This document shows positions 1 to 9,065 of a stretch of 51,346 nt of DNA, one piece after another. The notes beneath the pieces were generated by a model. It did not search any database. It was given only the letters and a program-made list of their open reading frames with translations, and was not told where the DNA came from. Source of the stretch: an uncultured Pelagibacteraceae bacterium (GTDB taxonomy: Bacteria; Pseudomonadota; Alphaproteobacteria; Pelagibacterales; Pelagibacteraceae). Each line of letters begins with the position of its first letter. The first letter of the stretch is position 1. The position numbers and the translations under genes are program-made. The DNA is taken from NCBI GenBank assembly GCA_902569285.1, contig CACFTS010000004.1:1-51346 (forward strand), read 5' to 3'.

Positions 1-326
1 ATAAAAGAGACGCAAGATTATTCATAACTTTTAGACCTGGTGAAAAAATTTCTAATGAAATAAGTGCGACCGCAGGTTACGAATTCAATAAAAATAATAC
101 TGTTTTAGCAACCTCTGGAAATAACAAATTTAAATTTGATATTAAGCAACAAGGCTTTGCTTGGATGACTAGTAATAAAAAAGAAAAAATAATGGTCAGA
201 GTCATGAAAAAAGGATCAAGAATTATGCTCACTGGCTATAATGAAAAAGGATCTCAAACCATAGATCATTATTCACTACTTGGCTTTACTAAAGCATATA
301 ATGCTGCAAAAAAAGCCTGCAGTTAA
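1..326 (+). CDS. 3' end of a CDS, likely invasion-associated locus B (IalB) family protein (partial)
   Basis: Open frame from base 3 reading KRDARLFITFRPGEKISNEISATAGYEF...AYNAAKKACS*, stop at 324-326; runs off the left edge. Resembles IalB-family C-termini. Confidence 0.6.
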   Translation, partial: KRDARLFITFRPGEKISNEISATAGYEFNKNNTVLATSGNNKFKFDIKQQGFAWMTSNKKEKIMVRVMKKGSRIMLTGYNEKGSQTIDHYSLLGFTKAYNAAKKACS

Positions 327-329
327 TTA

Positions 330-1514
330 ATGAAATCAAAAAAAAGAATTGTTTTAGCCTACTCAGGTGGACTGGATACATCTATAATTCTTAAATGGCT
401 TCAAGAAAATTATAATGCCGAAGTAATTTGTTATACGGCTGATATTGGCCAAAAAATTAATCGAAAAAAAATTCTATATAATGCTAAAAAATTTGGAGTT
501 AAAAATATAATTATAAAAGATCTAAAAGATATTTTTGTAAAAGATTATATTTTTCCAATGATCCGAGGTCATGCAATTTATGAAGGTGTTTATTTATTGG
601 GAACATCAATTGCAAGACCATTGATTGCAAAAGATCAAATCAGAATTGCAAAAAAATATAAAGCATATGCAGTATCTCACGGAGCAACAGGAAAAGGCAA
701 TGACCAAGTTAGATTTGAACTTGGATATCATTACTTTGGACCAAAAATAAAAATAATTGCACCATGGAGAATATGGAAATTAAAATCTAGAACAGATCTA
801 ATTAATTATGCAAAAAAAAATAAGGTATCAATTCCAAAAGATAAAAAAGGTGCTCCTCCCTTTTCAGTTGATGATAATTTATTTCATACTTCAACAGAAG
901 GTAAAGTTTTAGAAAATCCCAAGAACTTTGCTCCAGAATTCATTTTTCAAAGAACTGTTTCGCCAGAAAAAGCTCCAAATAAAGCAACATTTGTTTCTAT
1001 TAATTTTAGAAATAGTGATCCAGTTGGCGTTAATGGAAAAAAATTACGTCCTTCAAAATTACTTGAAAAACTAAATCAATTAGCTGGAAAAAATGGAATT
1101 GGTAGAGTTGATCTTGTCGAAAATAGATTTTTAGGAATTAAATCGAGAGGAGTATATGAAACTCCAGGAGGAACACTTTTAATTAATGCTCATAGAGCAA
1201 TAGAGTCTGTTACTCTAGATAAAGAAACAATGCATAAAAAAGATTCTATAATGTCAAGATATGCAGAACTAATCTATAATGGCTATTGGTACTCAAAAGA
1301 AAGATTTAAACTTCAAAAAATAATAGATCTTAAAAAAAATAAAGTTAATGGAACTATTAAACTAAAACTTTACAAGGGTAATATAACTATTGAATCAAGA
1401 GTAACTAATAGCAATTCATATTCAATAAAAAAAGTTTCTTTTGAAGAAAATAAATCATTTAACAAATCAAATGTTGAAAGATTTATAAATTTCCACAAAA
1501 AAAAATTAAAATAA
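330..1514 (+). CDS. argG: argininosuccinate synthase
   Basis: N-terminal LAYSGGLDTSIILKWL P-loop motif, SHGATGKGNDQVRFELGY, full-length 394 aa. Confidence 0.97.
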   Translation: MKSKKRIVLAYSGGLDTSIILKWLQENYNAEVICYTADIGQKINRKKILYNAKKFGVKNIIIKDLKDIFVKDYIFPMIRGHAIYEGVYLLGTSIARPLIAKDQIRIAKKYKAYAVSHGATGKGNDQVRFELGYHYFGPKIKIIAPWRIWKLKSRTDLINYAKKNKVSIPKDKKGAPPFSVDDNLFHTSTEGKVLENPKNFAPEFIFQRTVSPEKAPNKATFVSINFRNSDPVGVNGKKLRPSKLLEKLNQLAGKNGIGRVDLVENRFLGIKSRGVYETPGGTLLINAHRAIESVTLDKETMHKKDSIMSRYAELIYNGYWYSKERFKLQKIIDLKKNKVNGTIKLKLYKGNITIESRVTNSNSYSIKKVSFEENKSFNKSNVERFINFHKKKLK

Positions 1515-1524
1515 TTTTAAATTA

Positions 1525-1746
1525 TTATTTCACTTTTTTTTTAGCTATTTCTCTTGGATCAGGGATATTGCCAAAAGAAAACTGTATTGTTCTTATTAAT
1601 ACCCATCCCAAAGCCATAGATGACAATATATAATATATAAATGTCATTGACTCACTTTTTGCAAAGTTTTCTAAATCAGCTCCGAAATAAATTATGTTCC
1701 AAAATAAAAAAAAAAATATTTCATATATAATTATAATTTTAAACAT
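1525..1746 (-). CDS. small membrane protein, unknown function
   Basis: 73 aa ORF with two hydrophobic segments. Confidence 0.55.
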   Translation of the reverse strand: MFKIIIIYEIFFFLFWNIIYFGADLENFAKSESMTFIYYILSSMALGWVLIRTIQFSFGNIPDPREIAKKKVK

Positions 1747-1827
1747 TGATAGAGCTCAAATTATATTAGTTTAATATTTTTAAGATTTATTTTTTGTCGC
1801 AGTTAACTAAATATAAAGTATTTTATT

Positions 1828-1935
1828 ATGTGCGACAAAACTGTAGCTATAGTTCTTATTGCAGCAGCTATAGTAATTTTAAGATTGAGACATAGTGATA
1901 AACTTGGAATTAAACCAAAAAAAAATCGTAACTAA
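1828..1935 (+). CDS. putative 35-aa small membrane protein (absent from the supplied ORF track)
   Basis: ATG 1828 to TAA 1933-1935: MCDKTVAIVLIAAAIVILRLRHSDKLGIKPKKNRN; one hydrophobic helix then a basic tail; fills the gap before the SDR gene. Confidence 0.4.
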   Translation: MCDKTVAIVLIAAAIVILRLRHSDKLGIKPKKNRN

Positions 1936-1944
1936 ATTATAAAG

Positions 1945-2652
1945 GTGGATGCTAAATATTTAATTTTTGGAGCAACTGGATCTATTGGATCTAATTTAGC
2001 TAATCAATTACACAATTCTAATGAAGATATTCATCTTGTTGCAAGAAATGAACAAGAAGTGAAATCTTTATCAGAGAAGTTTAAATGCACTTATTCTGTA
2101 GCTGATGTTTTGGAAGATAACTTTATTGAAAAAGTAAAATCTGAAATTTCTGAAGTTAAGGGAATTGCATATTGTGTAGGCTCAATTGATTTAAAACCTC
2201 TAAAAATAGTAAAAGAAGATGATTTTCAAAAATGCATGAAATTAAATCTTTATTCTGCTGTTAAAATTATTAAAGAATATCAAGATAGCCTTAAAAAAAA
2301 TAAAGGTTCAATAGTATTATTTTCTTCTGTCGCTGCTCAAAGAGGCTTTCCTAACCATTCAATTATTGCTTCTGCTAAAGCAGCAGTTAGAGGATTAACT
2401 ATTTCTCTTGCGGCGGAATTTGCTCCAAATATTAGAGTAAATTGTATAGCGCCAAGTTTAACAAATTCAAAAATTTCTCAACCAATATTAAAAAATAATA
2501 TGATGGCTGAAGGTATTAAAAAAGCTCATCCTATGAAAAGAATTGGCGAAGGAAAAGACATTGCAGCAATGGCTAAGTTTTTACTTACAGAAGAAAGCTC
2601 ATGGATAACAGGCCAAGTCATTGGAGTAGATGGTGGAAGGTCTTCTATTTAA
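1945..2652 (+). CDS. SDR family NAD(P)-dependent oxidoreductase
   Basis: GATGSIGSNLA Rossmann motif, SSVAAQRGFPNHSIIASAKAA catalytic region, VDGGRSSI C-terminus; GTG start. Confidence 0.9.
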   Translation: MDAKYLIFGATGSIGSNLANQLHNSNEDIHLVARNEQEVKSLSEKFKCTYSVADVLEDNFIEKVKSEISEVKGIAYCVGSIDLKPLKIVKEDDFQKCMKLNLYSAVKIIKEYQDSLKKNKGSIVLFSSVAAQRGFPNHSIIASAKAAVRGLTISLAAEFAPNIRVNCIAPSLTNSKISQPILKNNMMAEGIKKAHPMKRIGEGKDIAAMAKFLLTEESSWITGQVIGVDGGRSSI

Positions 2653-2768
2653 TGAAAAAAAAAAATAAATATAAAACATCTATTTCATATTTATTTGTAA
2701 AAAAATATGTTTACTATTACTACGCTTTTTTCTGGATAATTCTAATTATTTATTTAATTTTAAAATGA
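2652..2768 (+). CDS. putative 38-aa small membrane protein (absent from the supplied ORF track)
   Basis: ATG 2652 overlaps the SDR stop (TAATG); TGA 2766-2768 overlaps the next ATG (ATGA). MKKKNKYKTSISYLFVKKYVYYYYAFFWIILIIYLILK. Confidence 0.5.
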   Translation: MKKKNKYKTSISYLFVKKYVYYYYAFFWIILIIYLILK

Positions 2769-3193
2769 AAAAAAATATAAGTCAAAAACAAGTAAATTTA
2801 ATAGCTTGGATAAAACAAAAATGGAGAACAAAATCTGGAAAAAAATCTTCATCAACAGGGGAAAGATATTTACCAGAAAAAGCAATAAAAACTTTATCAA
2901 AAAGTAATTATAAATTTACTTCTAATTTAAAACGCAAAAGTTTAAAAAAAGGAAAACAATATTCTAAACAACCAAAATTTATAGTTGAACAAGTTAGAAA
3001 ATATAGAAATGAATTCAAATATAAAATATCAAATAAAAAAACAGATAATTATACTCATCCATATTTAAGAAAAAAATTATTTTTACAAATTAAAGCTGCA
3101 AATACACATGGAACTAAAGCTAGGCAATGGTCTGCTAGAAAAGCTCAATATTTGGCAAAAAAATATAAGGCTCTAGGTGGTGGTTACTATTAA
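2765..3193 (+). CDS. small basic protein, DUF6321/DUF5872-like
   Basis: Lys-rich; motifs KWRTKSGKKSSSTGERYLPEKAIKTLS, KQYSKQPKFI and WSARKAQYLAKKYKALGGGYY recall a family I associate with phage and marine proteins. Confidence 0.6.
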   Translation: MKKNISQKQVNLIAWIKQKWRTKSGKKSSSTGERYLPEKAIKTLSKSNYKFTSNLKRKSLKKGKQYSKQPKFIVEQVRKYRNEFKYKISNKKTDNYTHPYLRKKLFLQIKAANTHGTKARQWSARKAQYLAKKYKALGGGYY

Positions 3194-3928
3194 TTATTTA
3201 TAAATTTTAAGAATATCACTTTTAAATTTTGAATATAAAATATTAGAATAATTATTCATATTTTTCATATTAGCTTGTGCTTCATTATCAAATTTCCTAA
3301 GTGCATCTGGACCTAATTGTTTTTCCAAAGCTGACTTATATTCTGGAACACATCCCCATTCATTTACTGTTGTATCCTTAATTTCTATATGAAATTGAAT
3401 TCCATAGGCATGATCTTGATATTTAAAAATTTGATATTTAGTTATTGGAGATGAAGCAAGTAGTGTCACTTCTTTATTTTTATCTAATCCTTTAACTTCA
3501 TAAGAATGCCACTGTAAACTTTTTATTTTATTTGGAAATTGAGAAAATAAATGATCATCTTTTTTTTCTTTAGTAAAATTAATATCCATAATTCCAATTT
3601 CTGGAGGATTTGATTTAACAACCTTTCCTCCAATAACTTCTCCAAGTAATTGACAACCTAAGCAAAAACCTAAATAAGGTTTTTTTAAATCTACAACAAA
3701 TTCTTTAATTTTTTTTTTTTCTTCAATAAGCCAAGGATATTGATCTTCCATGAATGTATCCATTGGTCCACCCATGCAAAACATTCCATCAAATTTGCTT
3801 AAATCATCTGGAATTTTTTCACCTTCATCTAATTCTATTGTTGTTAACTTTGCCCCATCCTTAATCATTAAATCTTTTATAAAGCCAGGATCTTCTATTT
3901 TGATATGTTGTAGAATTAATATATTCAT
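3194..3928 (-). CDS. type 1 glutamine amidotransferase (GMP-synthase-like)
   Basis: GFCLGCQLLGEVIGGKVV nucleophile elbow; FHIE catalytic His/Glu. Confidence 0.9.
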   Translation of the reverse strand: MNILILQHIKIEDPGFIKDLMIKDGAKLTTIELDEGEKIPDDLSKFDGMFCMGGPMDTFMEDQYPWLIEEKKKIKEFVVDLKKPYLGFCLGCQLLGEVIGGKVVKSNPPEIGIMDINFTKEKKDDHLFSQFPNKIKSLQWHSYEVKGLDKNKEVTLLASSPITKYQIFKYQDHAYGIQFHIEIKDTTVNEWGCVPEYKSALEKQLGPDALRKFDNEAQANMKNMNNYSNILYSKFKSDILKIYK

Positions 3929-3971
3929 TTTTAATAAAATATACTAGAAAGCACTTAAAAAAAAAATTCAA

Positions 3972-5021
3972 ATGTCAAAGTTAACAATTTTAATTATTTT
4001 TATTTTTACTTATAATTCTCTCATAATTGCTATGGAAAAAAAACCTTACCACCATTTATCTGATGGTACTTTTAGAAATCCTGAAGGATCTCCTCTTAGA
4101 TCTGAAAATATTAAATGGTCATATAAAACATTTAATCAAGAAAAAAAGAAACTCGATATGACAGTTCCAAAGGAACACGTTGTTGCTAAAGACAAAGTTA
4201 AAGCTGATTTAGAAAAATTTAAAAATGACGATTATATTGCTTGGATCGGTCATGCCACTTTTCTAATTAAACTTGAAGAAACAACTATAATTACTGACCC
4301 CGTTTTCTCTAAAAATGCTGGTCCGCTAATCTTTGGACCAAAAAGATTTGTAGAACCAGCTTTAAAGCTAGATGAGATCCCAAAAACTGATATTTTTTTA
4401 TTAACTCATAATCATTACGATCATCAAGATATGTCAACTATTAGAAAATTCCCATTTAAAGATGCCAAAGTAATGCTTCCTTTAAAACTTGGTAAATACT
4501 TTAAAAGATATAAAGATGTCAATGAAATGGATTGGTATGATGAAATTAAAGTTAATGATAATTTAAAAATAACATTACTTCCAGCAGTTCATTGGTCAAA
4601 AAGAGGTTTAACAGATACTAATAAAACTCTTTGGGGAAATTTCTTAATTGAATACAAAAATAAAAAAATTTTATTTGGTTGTGATACAGGTTACGGAAAT
4701 ATCTATAAAGAATTAGGTGAAAAATATGGTCCTATTGATTTAGCCATGATTAATATTGGTGCTTATGATTTTAGACCAATGTTTGAAAAATCAGTTTATC
4801 ACACAACCCCTGAAGAAGCTTTACAAGTTGCACAAGATTTGAAAAGTAAAAAAGTTTTAGGAACTCATTGGGGTACATTTGTTCTATCTCTAGAACCAAT
4901 TATGGAACCACCTGTTCGATTTAAAGATAATGCTGAAAAATATGGATTTAAAAAAGAAGATGCTATTATTTTTAAAATTGGAGAAATAAATTCTCTTAAA
5001 AACTTATTAAATTATAATTAA
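3972..5021 (+). CDS. MBL-fold metallo-hydrolase, NAPE-PLD/UlaG-like
   Basis: WIGHATFLIKLEETTIITDPVFS, THNHYDHQD, HWSKRGLTDTNKTLWGNFLIE, GTHWGTF; putative signal peptide. Confidence 0.9.
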   Translation: MSKLTILIIFIFTYNSLIIAMEKKPYHHLSDGTFRNPEGSPLRSENIKWSYKTFNQEKKKLDMTVPKEHVVAKDKVKADLEKFKNDDYIAWIGHATFLIKLEETTIITDPVFSKNAGPLIFGPKRFVEPALKLDEIPKTDIFLLTHNHYDHQDMSTIRKFPFKDAKVMLPLKLGKYFKRYKDVNEMDWYDEIKVNDNLKITLLPAVHWSKRGLTDTNKTLWGNFLIEYKNKKILFGCDTGYGNIYKELGEKYGPIDLAMINIGAYDFRPMFEKSVYHTTPEEALQVAQDLKSKKVLGTHWGTFVLSLEPIMEPPVRFKDNAEKYGFKKEDAIIFKIGEINSLKNLLNYN

Positions 5022-5164
5022 TTATCTAAAATTTTCTTCTTAGCTTTTTCATTTATTTTATTTGAATTTTTAGCGCTAAGTCCTTTCATTATGGCACTAC
5101 CACCTAAGTAAATTATAAATGCCAAAATTGATATTGCTAAACCAAAAAAAATTATTGTTTCCAT
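5018..5164 (-). CDS. putative 48-aa small membrane protein (absent from the supplied ORF track)
   Basis: METIIFFGLAISILAFIIYLGGSAMMKGLSAKNSNKINEKAKKKILDN; fills the gap upstream of folD on the same strand. Confidence 0.5.
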   Translation of the reverse strand: METIIFFGLAISILAFIIYLGGSAIMKGLSAKNSNKINEKAKKKILDN

Positions 5165-5167
5165 AAA

Positions 5168-6013
5168 TTAATTTTGTGATCTTTTAAAACAGTCAATTGT
5201 ATTTTTAAGCAAACAAGCAATTGTCATAGGCCCTACACCGCCAGGAACTGGGGTTAAAGCTTTTGCATTTTTTGAAACCTCATCAAATGCTACATCACCA
5301 ACAATACCTTTGTCTGTTTTATTAATACCAACATCAATTACTATTGCATCTTTTTTAACCCAATCCCCTTTTACTAATTCAGGAATTCCAACAGCTGCAA
5401 CAATAATATCTGCCTCCAAACATTCAGCTTTTAAATCTTTAGTTTTGGAATGTGTGATTGTTACAGTACAATTTTCTTTTAGAAGAAGTTGTGTCATTGG
5501 CTTACCATTTAAATTTGATCTTCCAACTATAACTGCTTTCTTACCACTTAGATTTGGCTCAATTTTTTTTATTAGCAAATAACATCCTAGTGGAGTGCAA
5601 GGAACAGAACTTTCATAACCGGAAGAAAGATTTCCAACATTCATAGGATGAAAACCATCAACATCTTTTGAAGGATTAATTGCTTCAATTACTTTTTGTT
5701 TATCAATATGTTTTGGAAGAGGTAACTGAACTAAAATTCCTGAAACAGTTTCATCTTTGTTTAATTCTTCTATTTTATCTAATACAACTTTTTCTTCTAC
5801 AGAATCTGGGTACTTTATGACATCTGATTTAAGTCCTACTTCATTTGCTGACTTTTCTTTATTTCGAACATAAATTTGACTTGGTGCTAAATCACCAATT
5901 AAAATTACTGTTAATCCTGGGACTTTATTATATTTATTTTTTAAATCTGAAACTTCTTTCTTAAGCTCTTCTCTAAGTTCTGCTGCAGCTTTTTTTCCAT
6001 CAATTAAAATCAT
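5168..6013 (-). CDS. folD: bifunctional methylenetetrahydrofolate dehydrogenase/methenyltetrahydrofolate cyclohydrolase
   Basis: GILVQLPLPKHID, KDVDGFHPMNVG, VGRSNLNGKPMTQLLL, TPVPGGVGPMTIACLL. Confidence 0.97.
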   Translation of the reverse strand: MILIDGKKAAAELREELKKEVSDLKNKYNKVPGLTVILIGDLAPSQIYVRNKEKSANEVGLKSDVIKYPDSVEEKVVLDKIEELNKDETVSGILVQLPLPKHIDKQKVIEAINPSKDVDGFHPMNVGNLSSGYESSVPCTPLGCYLLIKKIEPNLSGKKAVIVGRSNLNGKPMTQLLLKENCTVTITHSKTKDLKAECLEADIIVAAVGIPELVKGDWVKKDAIVIDVGINKTDKGIVGDVAFDEVSKNAKALTPVPGGVGPMTIACLLKNTIDCFKRSQN

Positions 6014-6019
6014 AAATTT

Positions 6020-6310
6020 TTAGAATATTATTGGAGCAATGTAGAGCTTCATACACATTTCTATAAACCAAATCAATAGAAGTAAAATAATTGGTGAAAT
6101 ATCTAGAGCACCTAAATTTGGTAAAAAACCTCTAATTTTGTTTAAAATAGGATTAGTTAATCGGTAAGTAAATTCTAAAATAGAGTAAACAAACCTGTTT
6201 TGAGTATTCAAAATATTAAAGGCAATCAGCCAACTTATTATTACATTTGCAATAACTACATATGAGTAAAGTTTTAATATTTGTAAAACTAAATAAAAAA
6301 TTGCAATCAT
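6020..6310 (-). CDS. YggT family membrane protein
   Basis: Hydrophobic, ISWLIAFNILN...FTYRLTNPILNKIRGFLPNLGALDISPIILLLLI. Confidence 0.85.
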   Translation of the reverse strand: MIAIFYLVLQILKLYSYVVIANVIISWLIAFNILNTQNRFVYSILEFTYRLTNPILNKIRGFLPNLGALDISPIILLLLIWFIEMCMKLYIAPIIF

Positions 6311-7392
6311 TTTTTCTCTACATAAATAGATTGGCTTGGGAAAGCAAATGAAGCTTTATTTCTTTCAACTATTTGCTTAATTGAAATAGCAAGTCTTTCT
6401 TTAACTGCTAACCATTCATCCCAATCATCTGTTTTTGTAAAGCAACGAATATACATATCAATAGAACTATCAGCAAATTTATCTACTCTAACTGCATAGC
6501 CAAGGTCAGGCTTGTAGTCCTCATGTTTCTTTATGAAGTCCTCTATCTCATTTCTTATTGTTTTAAGTTGTTCAACAGTCGTGTCGTACTGTAAATTTAT
6601 TGTCCAACTAATAATCCAATTGGTTGTTTGGCTAATATTAATTACCGCATTTTCAGCAAATTGAAAATTTGGAATGATTGCAATCGATTTATCAAATTTA
6701 CGTACAACAGTTGATCTAAAACCTATTTTTTCAACAATCCCTTCTATTATGTCTTCTACAAGTATCCAATCTCCAATTTTAAATCTTTTTTCAACTAAAA
6801 CTAATATTCCGGAAATTAAATTTTTAAATAAATCTTGTGCTCCTAATGCAACGGCCACACCAAACAAACCTAGTCCTGCTATAATTGGTCCTATTTTTAT
6901 TCCCCAAAGTTCAAGAACTGCCGCTAAACCAAGAATAAAAATTAAAATTTTTAAGGATTTGATAATCCAGCCAATTAATTCTCGAGTTAAAACCTTACCT
7001 AAACCACTTAAAATATATGAAATTGGCTCTATTATTTGATGCATTATCCAAAAAATAAAAATAGTAATTAATGTTCTGTTTATTGTATCTACTATAGTTC
7101 TGCTATCTTCAGAGAAAGACATATAATAACTTGCAATAAAAAAACCTATAACAATTGGAAGAAATCTTGCTGGTCCTTCCATAGCTTTAACAAAAGTATC
7201 GTCGAGTTTATTACTAGTTTTTTTTGTTATACTTTCTAATCTTTTTATAATTACTCTACTCATGATTCCTCTAAAAATTAAAAAAATAAGAAAAATTGCA
7301 ATTCCAATTAAAATTTGAAATATATCTACTCCAAGAATTCCCTTATTCCATACAGACAAAAAAAGCTCTTTAAAATTATTAAAAATTTCCAT
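6307..7392 (-). CDS. mechanosensitive ion channel family protein (MscS-like)
   Basis: GLGLFGVAVALGAQDLFKNLISGILVLVEKRFKIGDWILVEDIIEGIVEKIGFRSTVVRKFD. Confidence 0.93.
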   Translation of the reverse strand: MEIFNNFKELFLSVWNKGILGVDIFQILIGIAIFLIFLIFRGIMSRVIIKRLESITKKTSNKLDDTFVKAMEGPARFLPIVIGFFIASYYMSFSEDSRTIVDTINRTLITIFIFWIMHQIIEPISYILSGLGKVLTRELIGWIIKSLKILIFILGLAAVLELWGIKIGPIIAGLGLFGVAVALGAQDLFKNLISGILVLVEKRFKIGDWILVEDIIEGIVEKIGFRSTVVRKFDKSIAIIPNFQFAENAVINISQTTNWIISWTINLQYDTTVEQLKTIRNEIEDFIKKHEDYKPDLGYAVRVDKFADSSIDMYIRCFTKTDDWDEWLAVKERLAISIKQIVERNKASFAFPSQSIYVEKK

Positions 7393-7394
7393 AA

Positions 7395-8093
7395 CTAAAT
7401 TTTATATAACAAAAATTCCTCTTCTCCAGGACTAAAAAGAAAAATCTTTTTCCATTTAATTTCGTTCAATATTGACGAGGTTTTTTCACCTATACACATT
7501 AAATTTGTATTCATCCAAAGACTTTCAAATTGATAAATCTTTATAAAACTTAAAAAACTAGAAGCACTATTTTGTGAATAAATATAAACTATATCAGGTA
7601 TCTTTAATTTTAACTCTTTAACAAAATTTTCGTCAAATTTTTTATTATGATTAATTTTATAATTTACTATTCTTTGAATACTATAACCTTGTTTTAAAAG
7701 TTGTTGATCAAGATCAAAAGAAATAATTTCTCCACTTACATAAATTAATTTTCCATCTTTTGGATCAAAATTTTGCAGAATCAATTCTTTCAAATTATTA
7801 ACATTGCCCTCAGCTGAAATTACATTTTGAAAACCAACACTTCTTGCTTTTTTTTCAGTTGTATTACCAACACAAAAACATAAAAGTTTTTTATCAATAT
7901 TTTTAAAATCTAAAAACTTAATAGCATTAGCACTCGTAAAAATAATACCTTTATAATCTAAAAATTTTATTTCTTCATACTTCAATGGCTCAACATTTAT
8001 TAAAGGAAGGTGAGAAACTTGATGTCCTAATGATCTAAATTTTAAAATCATTTCAGAACAATCTTCTAGTGGTCTAGTCAACAAAATATGCAT
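7395..8093 (-). CDS. hemD: uroporphyrinogen-III synthase
   Basis: LLTRPLEDCSEM N-terminus, IIFTSANAIKFL, adjacent to hemC. Confidence 0.85.
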   Translation of the reverse strand: MHILLTRPLEDCSEMILKFRSLGHQVSHLPLINVEPLKYEEIKFLDYKGIIFTSANAIKFLDFKNIDKKLLCFCVGNTTEKKARSVGFQNVISAEGNVNNLKELILQNFDPKDGKLIYVSGEIISFDLDQQLLKQGYSIQRIVNYKINHNKKFDENFVKELKLKIPDIVYIYSQNSASSFLSFIKIYQFESLWMNTNLMCIGEKTSSILNEIKWKKIFLFSPGEEEFLLYKI

Positions 8094-8094
8094 A

Positions 8095-9012
8095 TTATCT
8101 TTTGTAAGAATTATTTGATTTTTTTTTTAACACTTCACCTACTTCTATGCCGAGTTCTTTTGCATTATTTATTTTTGAAGATCTTTTTTCATAAAATCTT
8201 TTTAAACCATCTAATGAAAAAAGTTCTGCTTCTAAGATAATTTTGTCTCCTTCTATCATGGCATGAACTCCAATAGCTGTTTCACAATCACCTTCCAAAA
8301 CTTTCAAAACATTTCTTTCAGCATAAGCCCTTAAAGAAGTTTCTTTGTGATTTATCTTATCTAAAATAGAAATAATTTCATTATCATCCTTACGACATTG
8401 AAGAGCAATAATTCCTTGACCCGCACTTGGAATTAGTTCTTGAGTTGAAAAAATCTCAGTAATTTTATCCTCAACTTTTAACGATTTCATTCCTGCACAA
8501 GATAAAATTATTGCATCATATAGTCCATCATTTAATTTTTTAATCCTTGTATCAACATTTCCTCTAATAAGTTTACAATTAAAATCATTTCTAATTTTTT
8601 TAATCTGAAACTCTCTTCGATAAGATGAGGTTCCAATTATTGAATTAAACTTTAATTCTTTAAGTTTTTTTTTGTTATTAGAAATTAAAATTTCTCTTGG
8701 ATCATTTCTTTCTAAAAATGTATCTATTCTTAAACCATCAGTTTCTAAAGCAGGTAAATCTTTTAAAGCATGCACAGCTATATCAATTTTTTTTTCTTGA
8801 AGTTCTTTTTCTATGTTTGTTGAAAATAAACCTTTGCCACCAGCCTCTGATAATCTAACATCTTGAACCTGATCACCTTTAGTTTTTATTTCTTTAATTA
8901 TAATGTCATCATCATTAAATTTTGTATTTTGAATAATCTTATCTTTTGCTTTTTGAGCATAAATAAGAGCTAATTTACTTCCTCTTGATCCAATAATAAT
9001 TTTACTTTTCAT
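8095..9012 (-). CDS. hemC: hydroxymethylbilane synthase
   Basis: IGSRGSKLALIYAQ, AVHALKDLPA, GTSSYRREFQIKK, PSAGQGIIALQCR, EGDCETAIGVHA. Confidence 0.97.
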   Translation of the reverse strand: MKSKIIIGSRGSKLALIYAQKAKDKIIQNTKFNDDDIIIKEIKTKGDQVQDVRLSEAGGKGLFSTNIEKELQEKKIDIAVHALKDLPALETDGLRIDTFLERNDPREILISNNKKKLKELKFNSIIGTSSYRREFQIKKIRNDFNCKLIRGNVDTRIKKLNDGLYDAIILSCAGMKSLKVEDKITEIFSTQELIPSAGQGIIALQCRKDDNEIISILDKINHKETSLRAYAERNVLKVLEGDCETAIGVHAMIEGDKIILEAELFSLDGLKRFYEKRSSKINNAKELGIEVGEVLKKKSNNSYKR

Positions 9013-9065
9013 AAAATTTATTTCTTATTTGTATAAAGATTGTACTATTATTAAAAACTATTTGA

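Noticed and set aside
3750-3947. 65-aa plus-strand ORF
   Set aside because: Antisense shadow of the glutamine amidotransferase gene.
5310-5582. 90-aa plus-strand ORF
   Set aside because: Antisense to folD, no recognisable motif.
6674-7039. 121-aa plus-strand ORF
   Set aside because: Antisense to the clear MscS-family gene.
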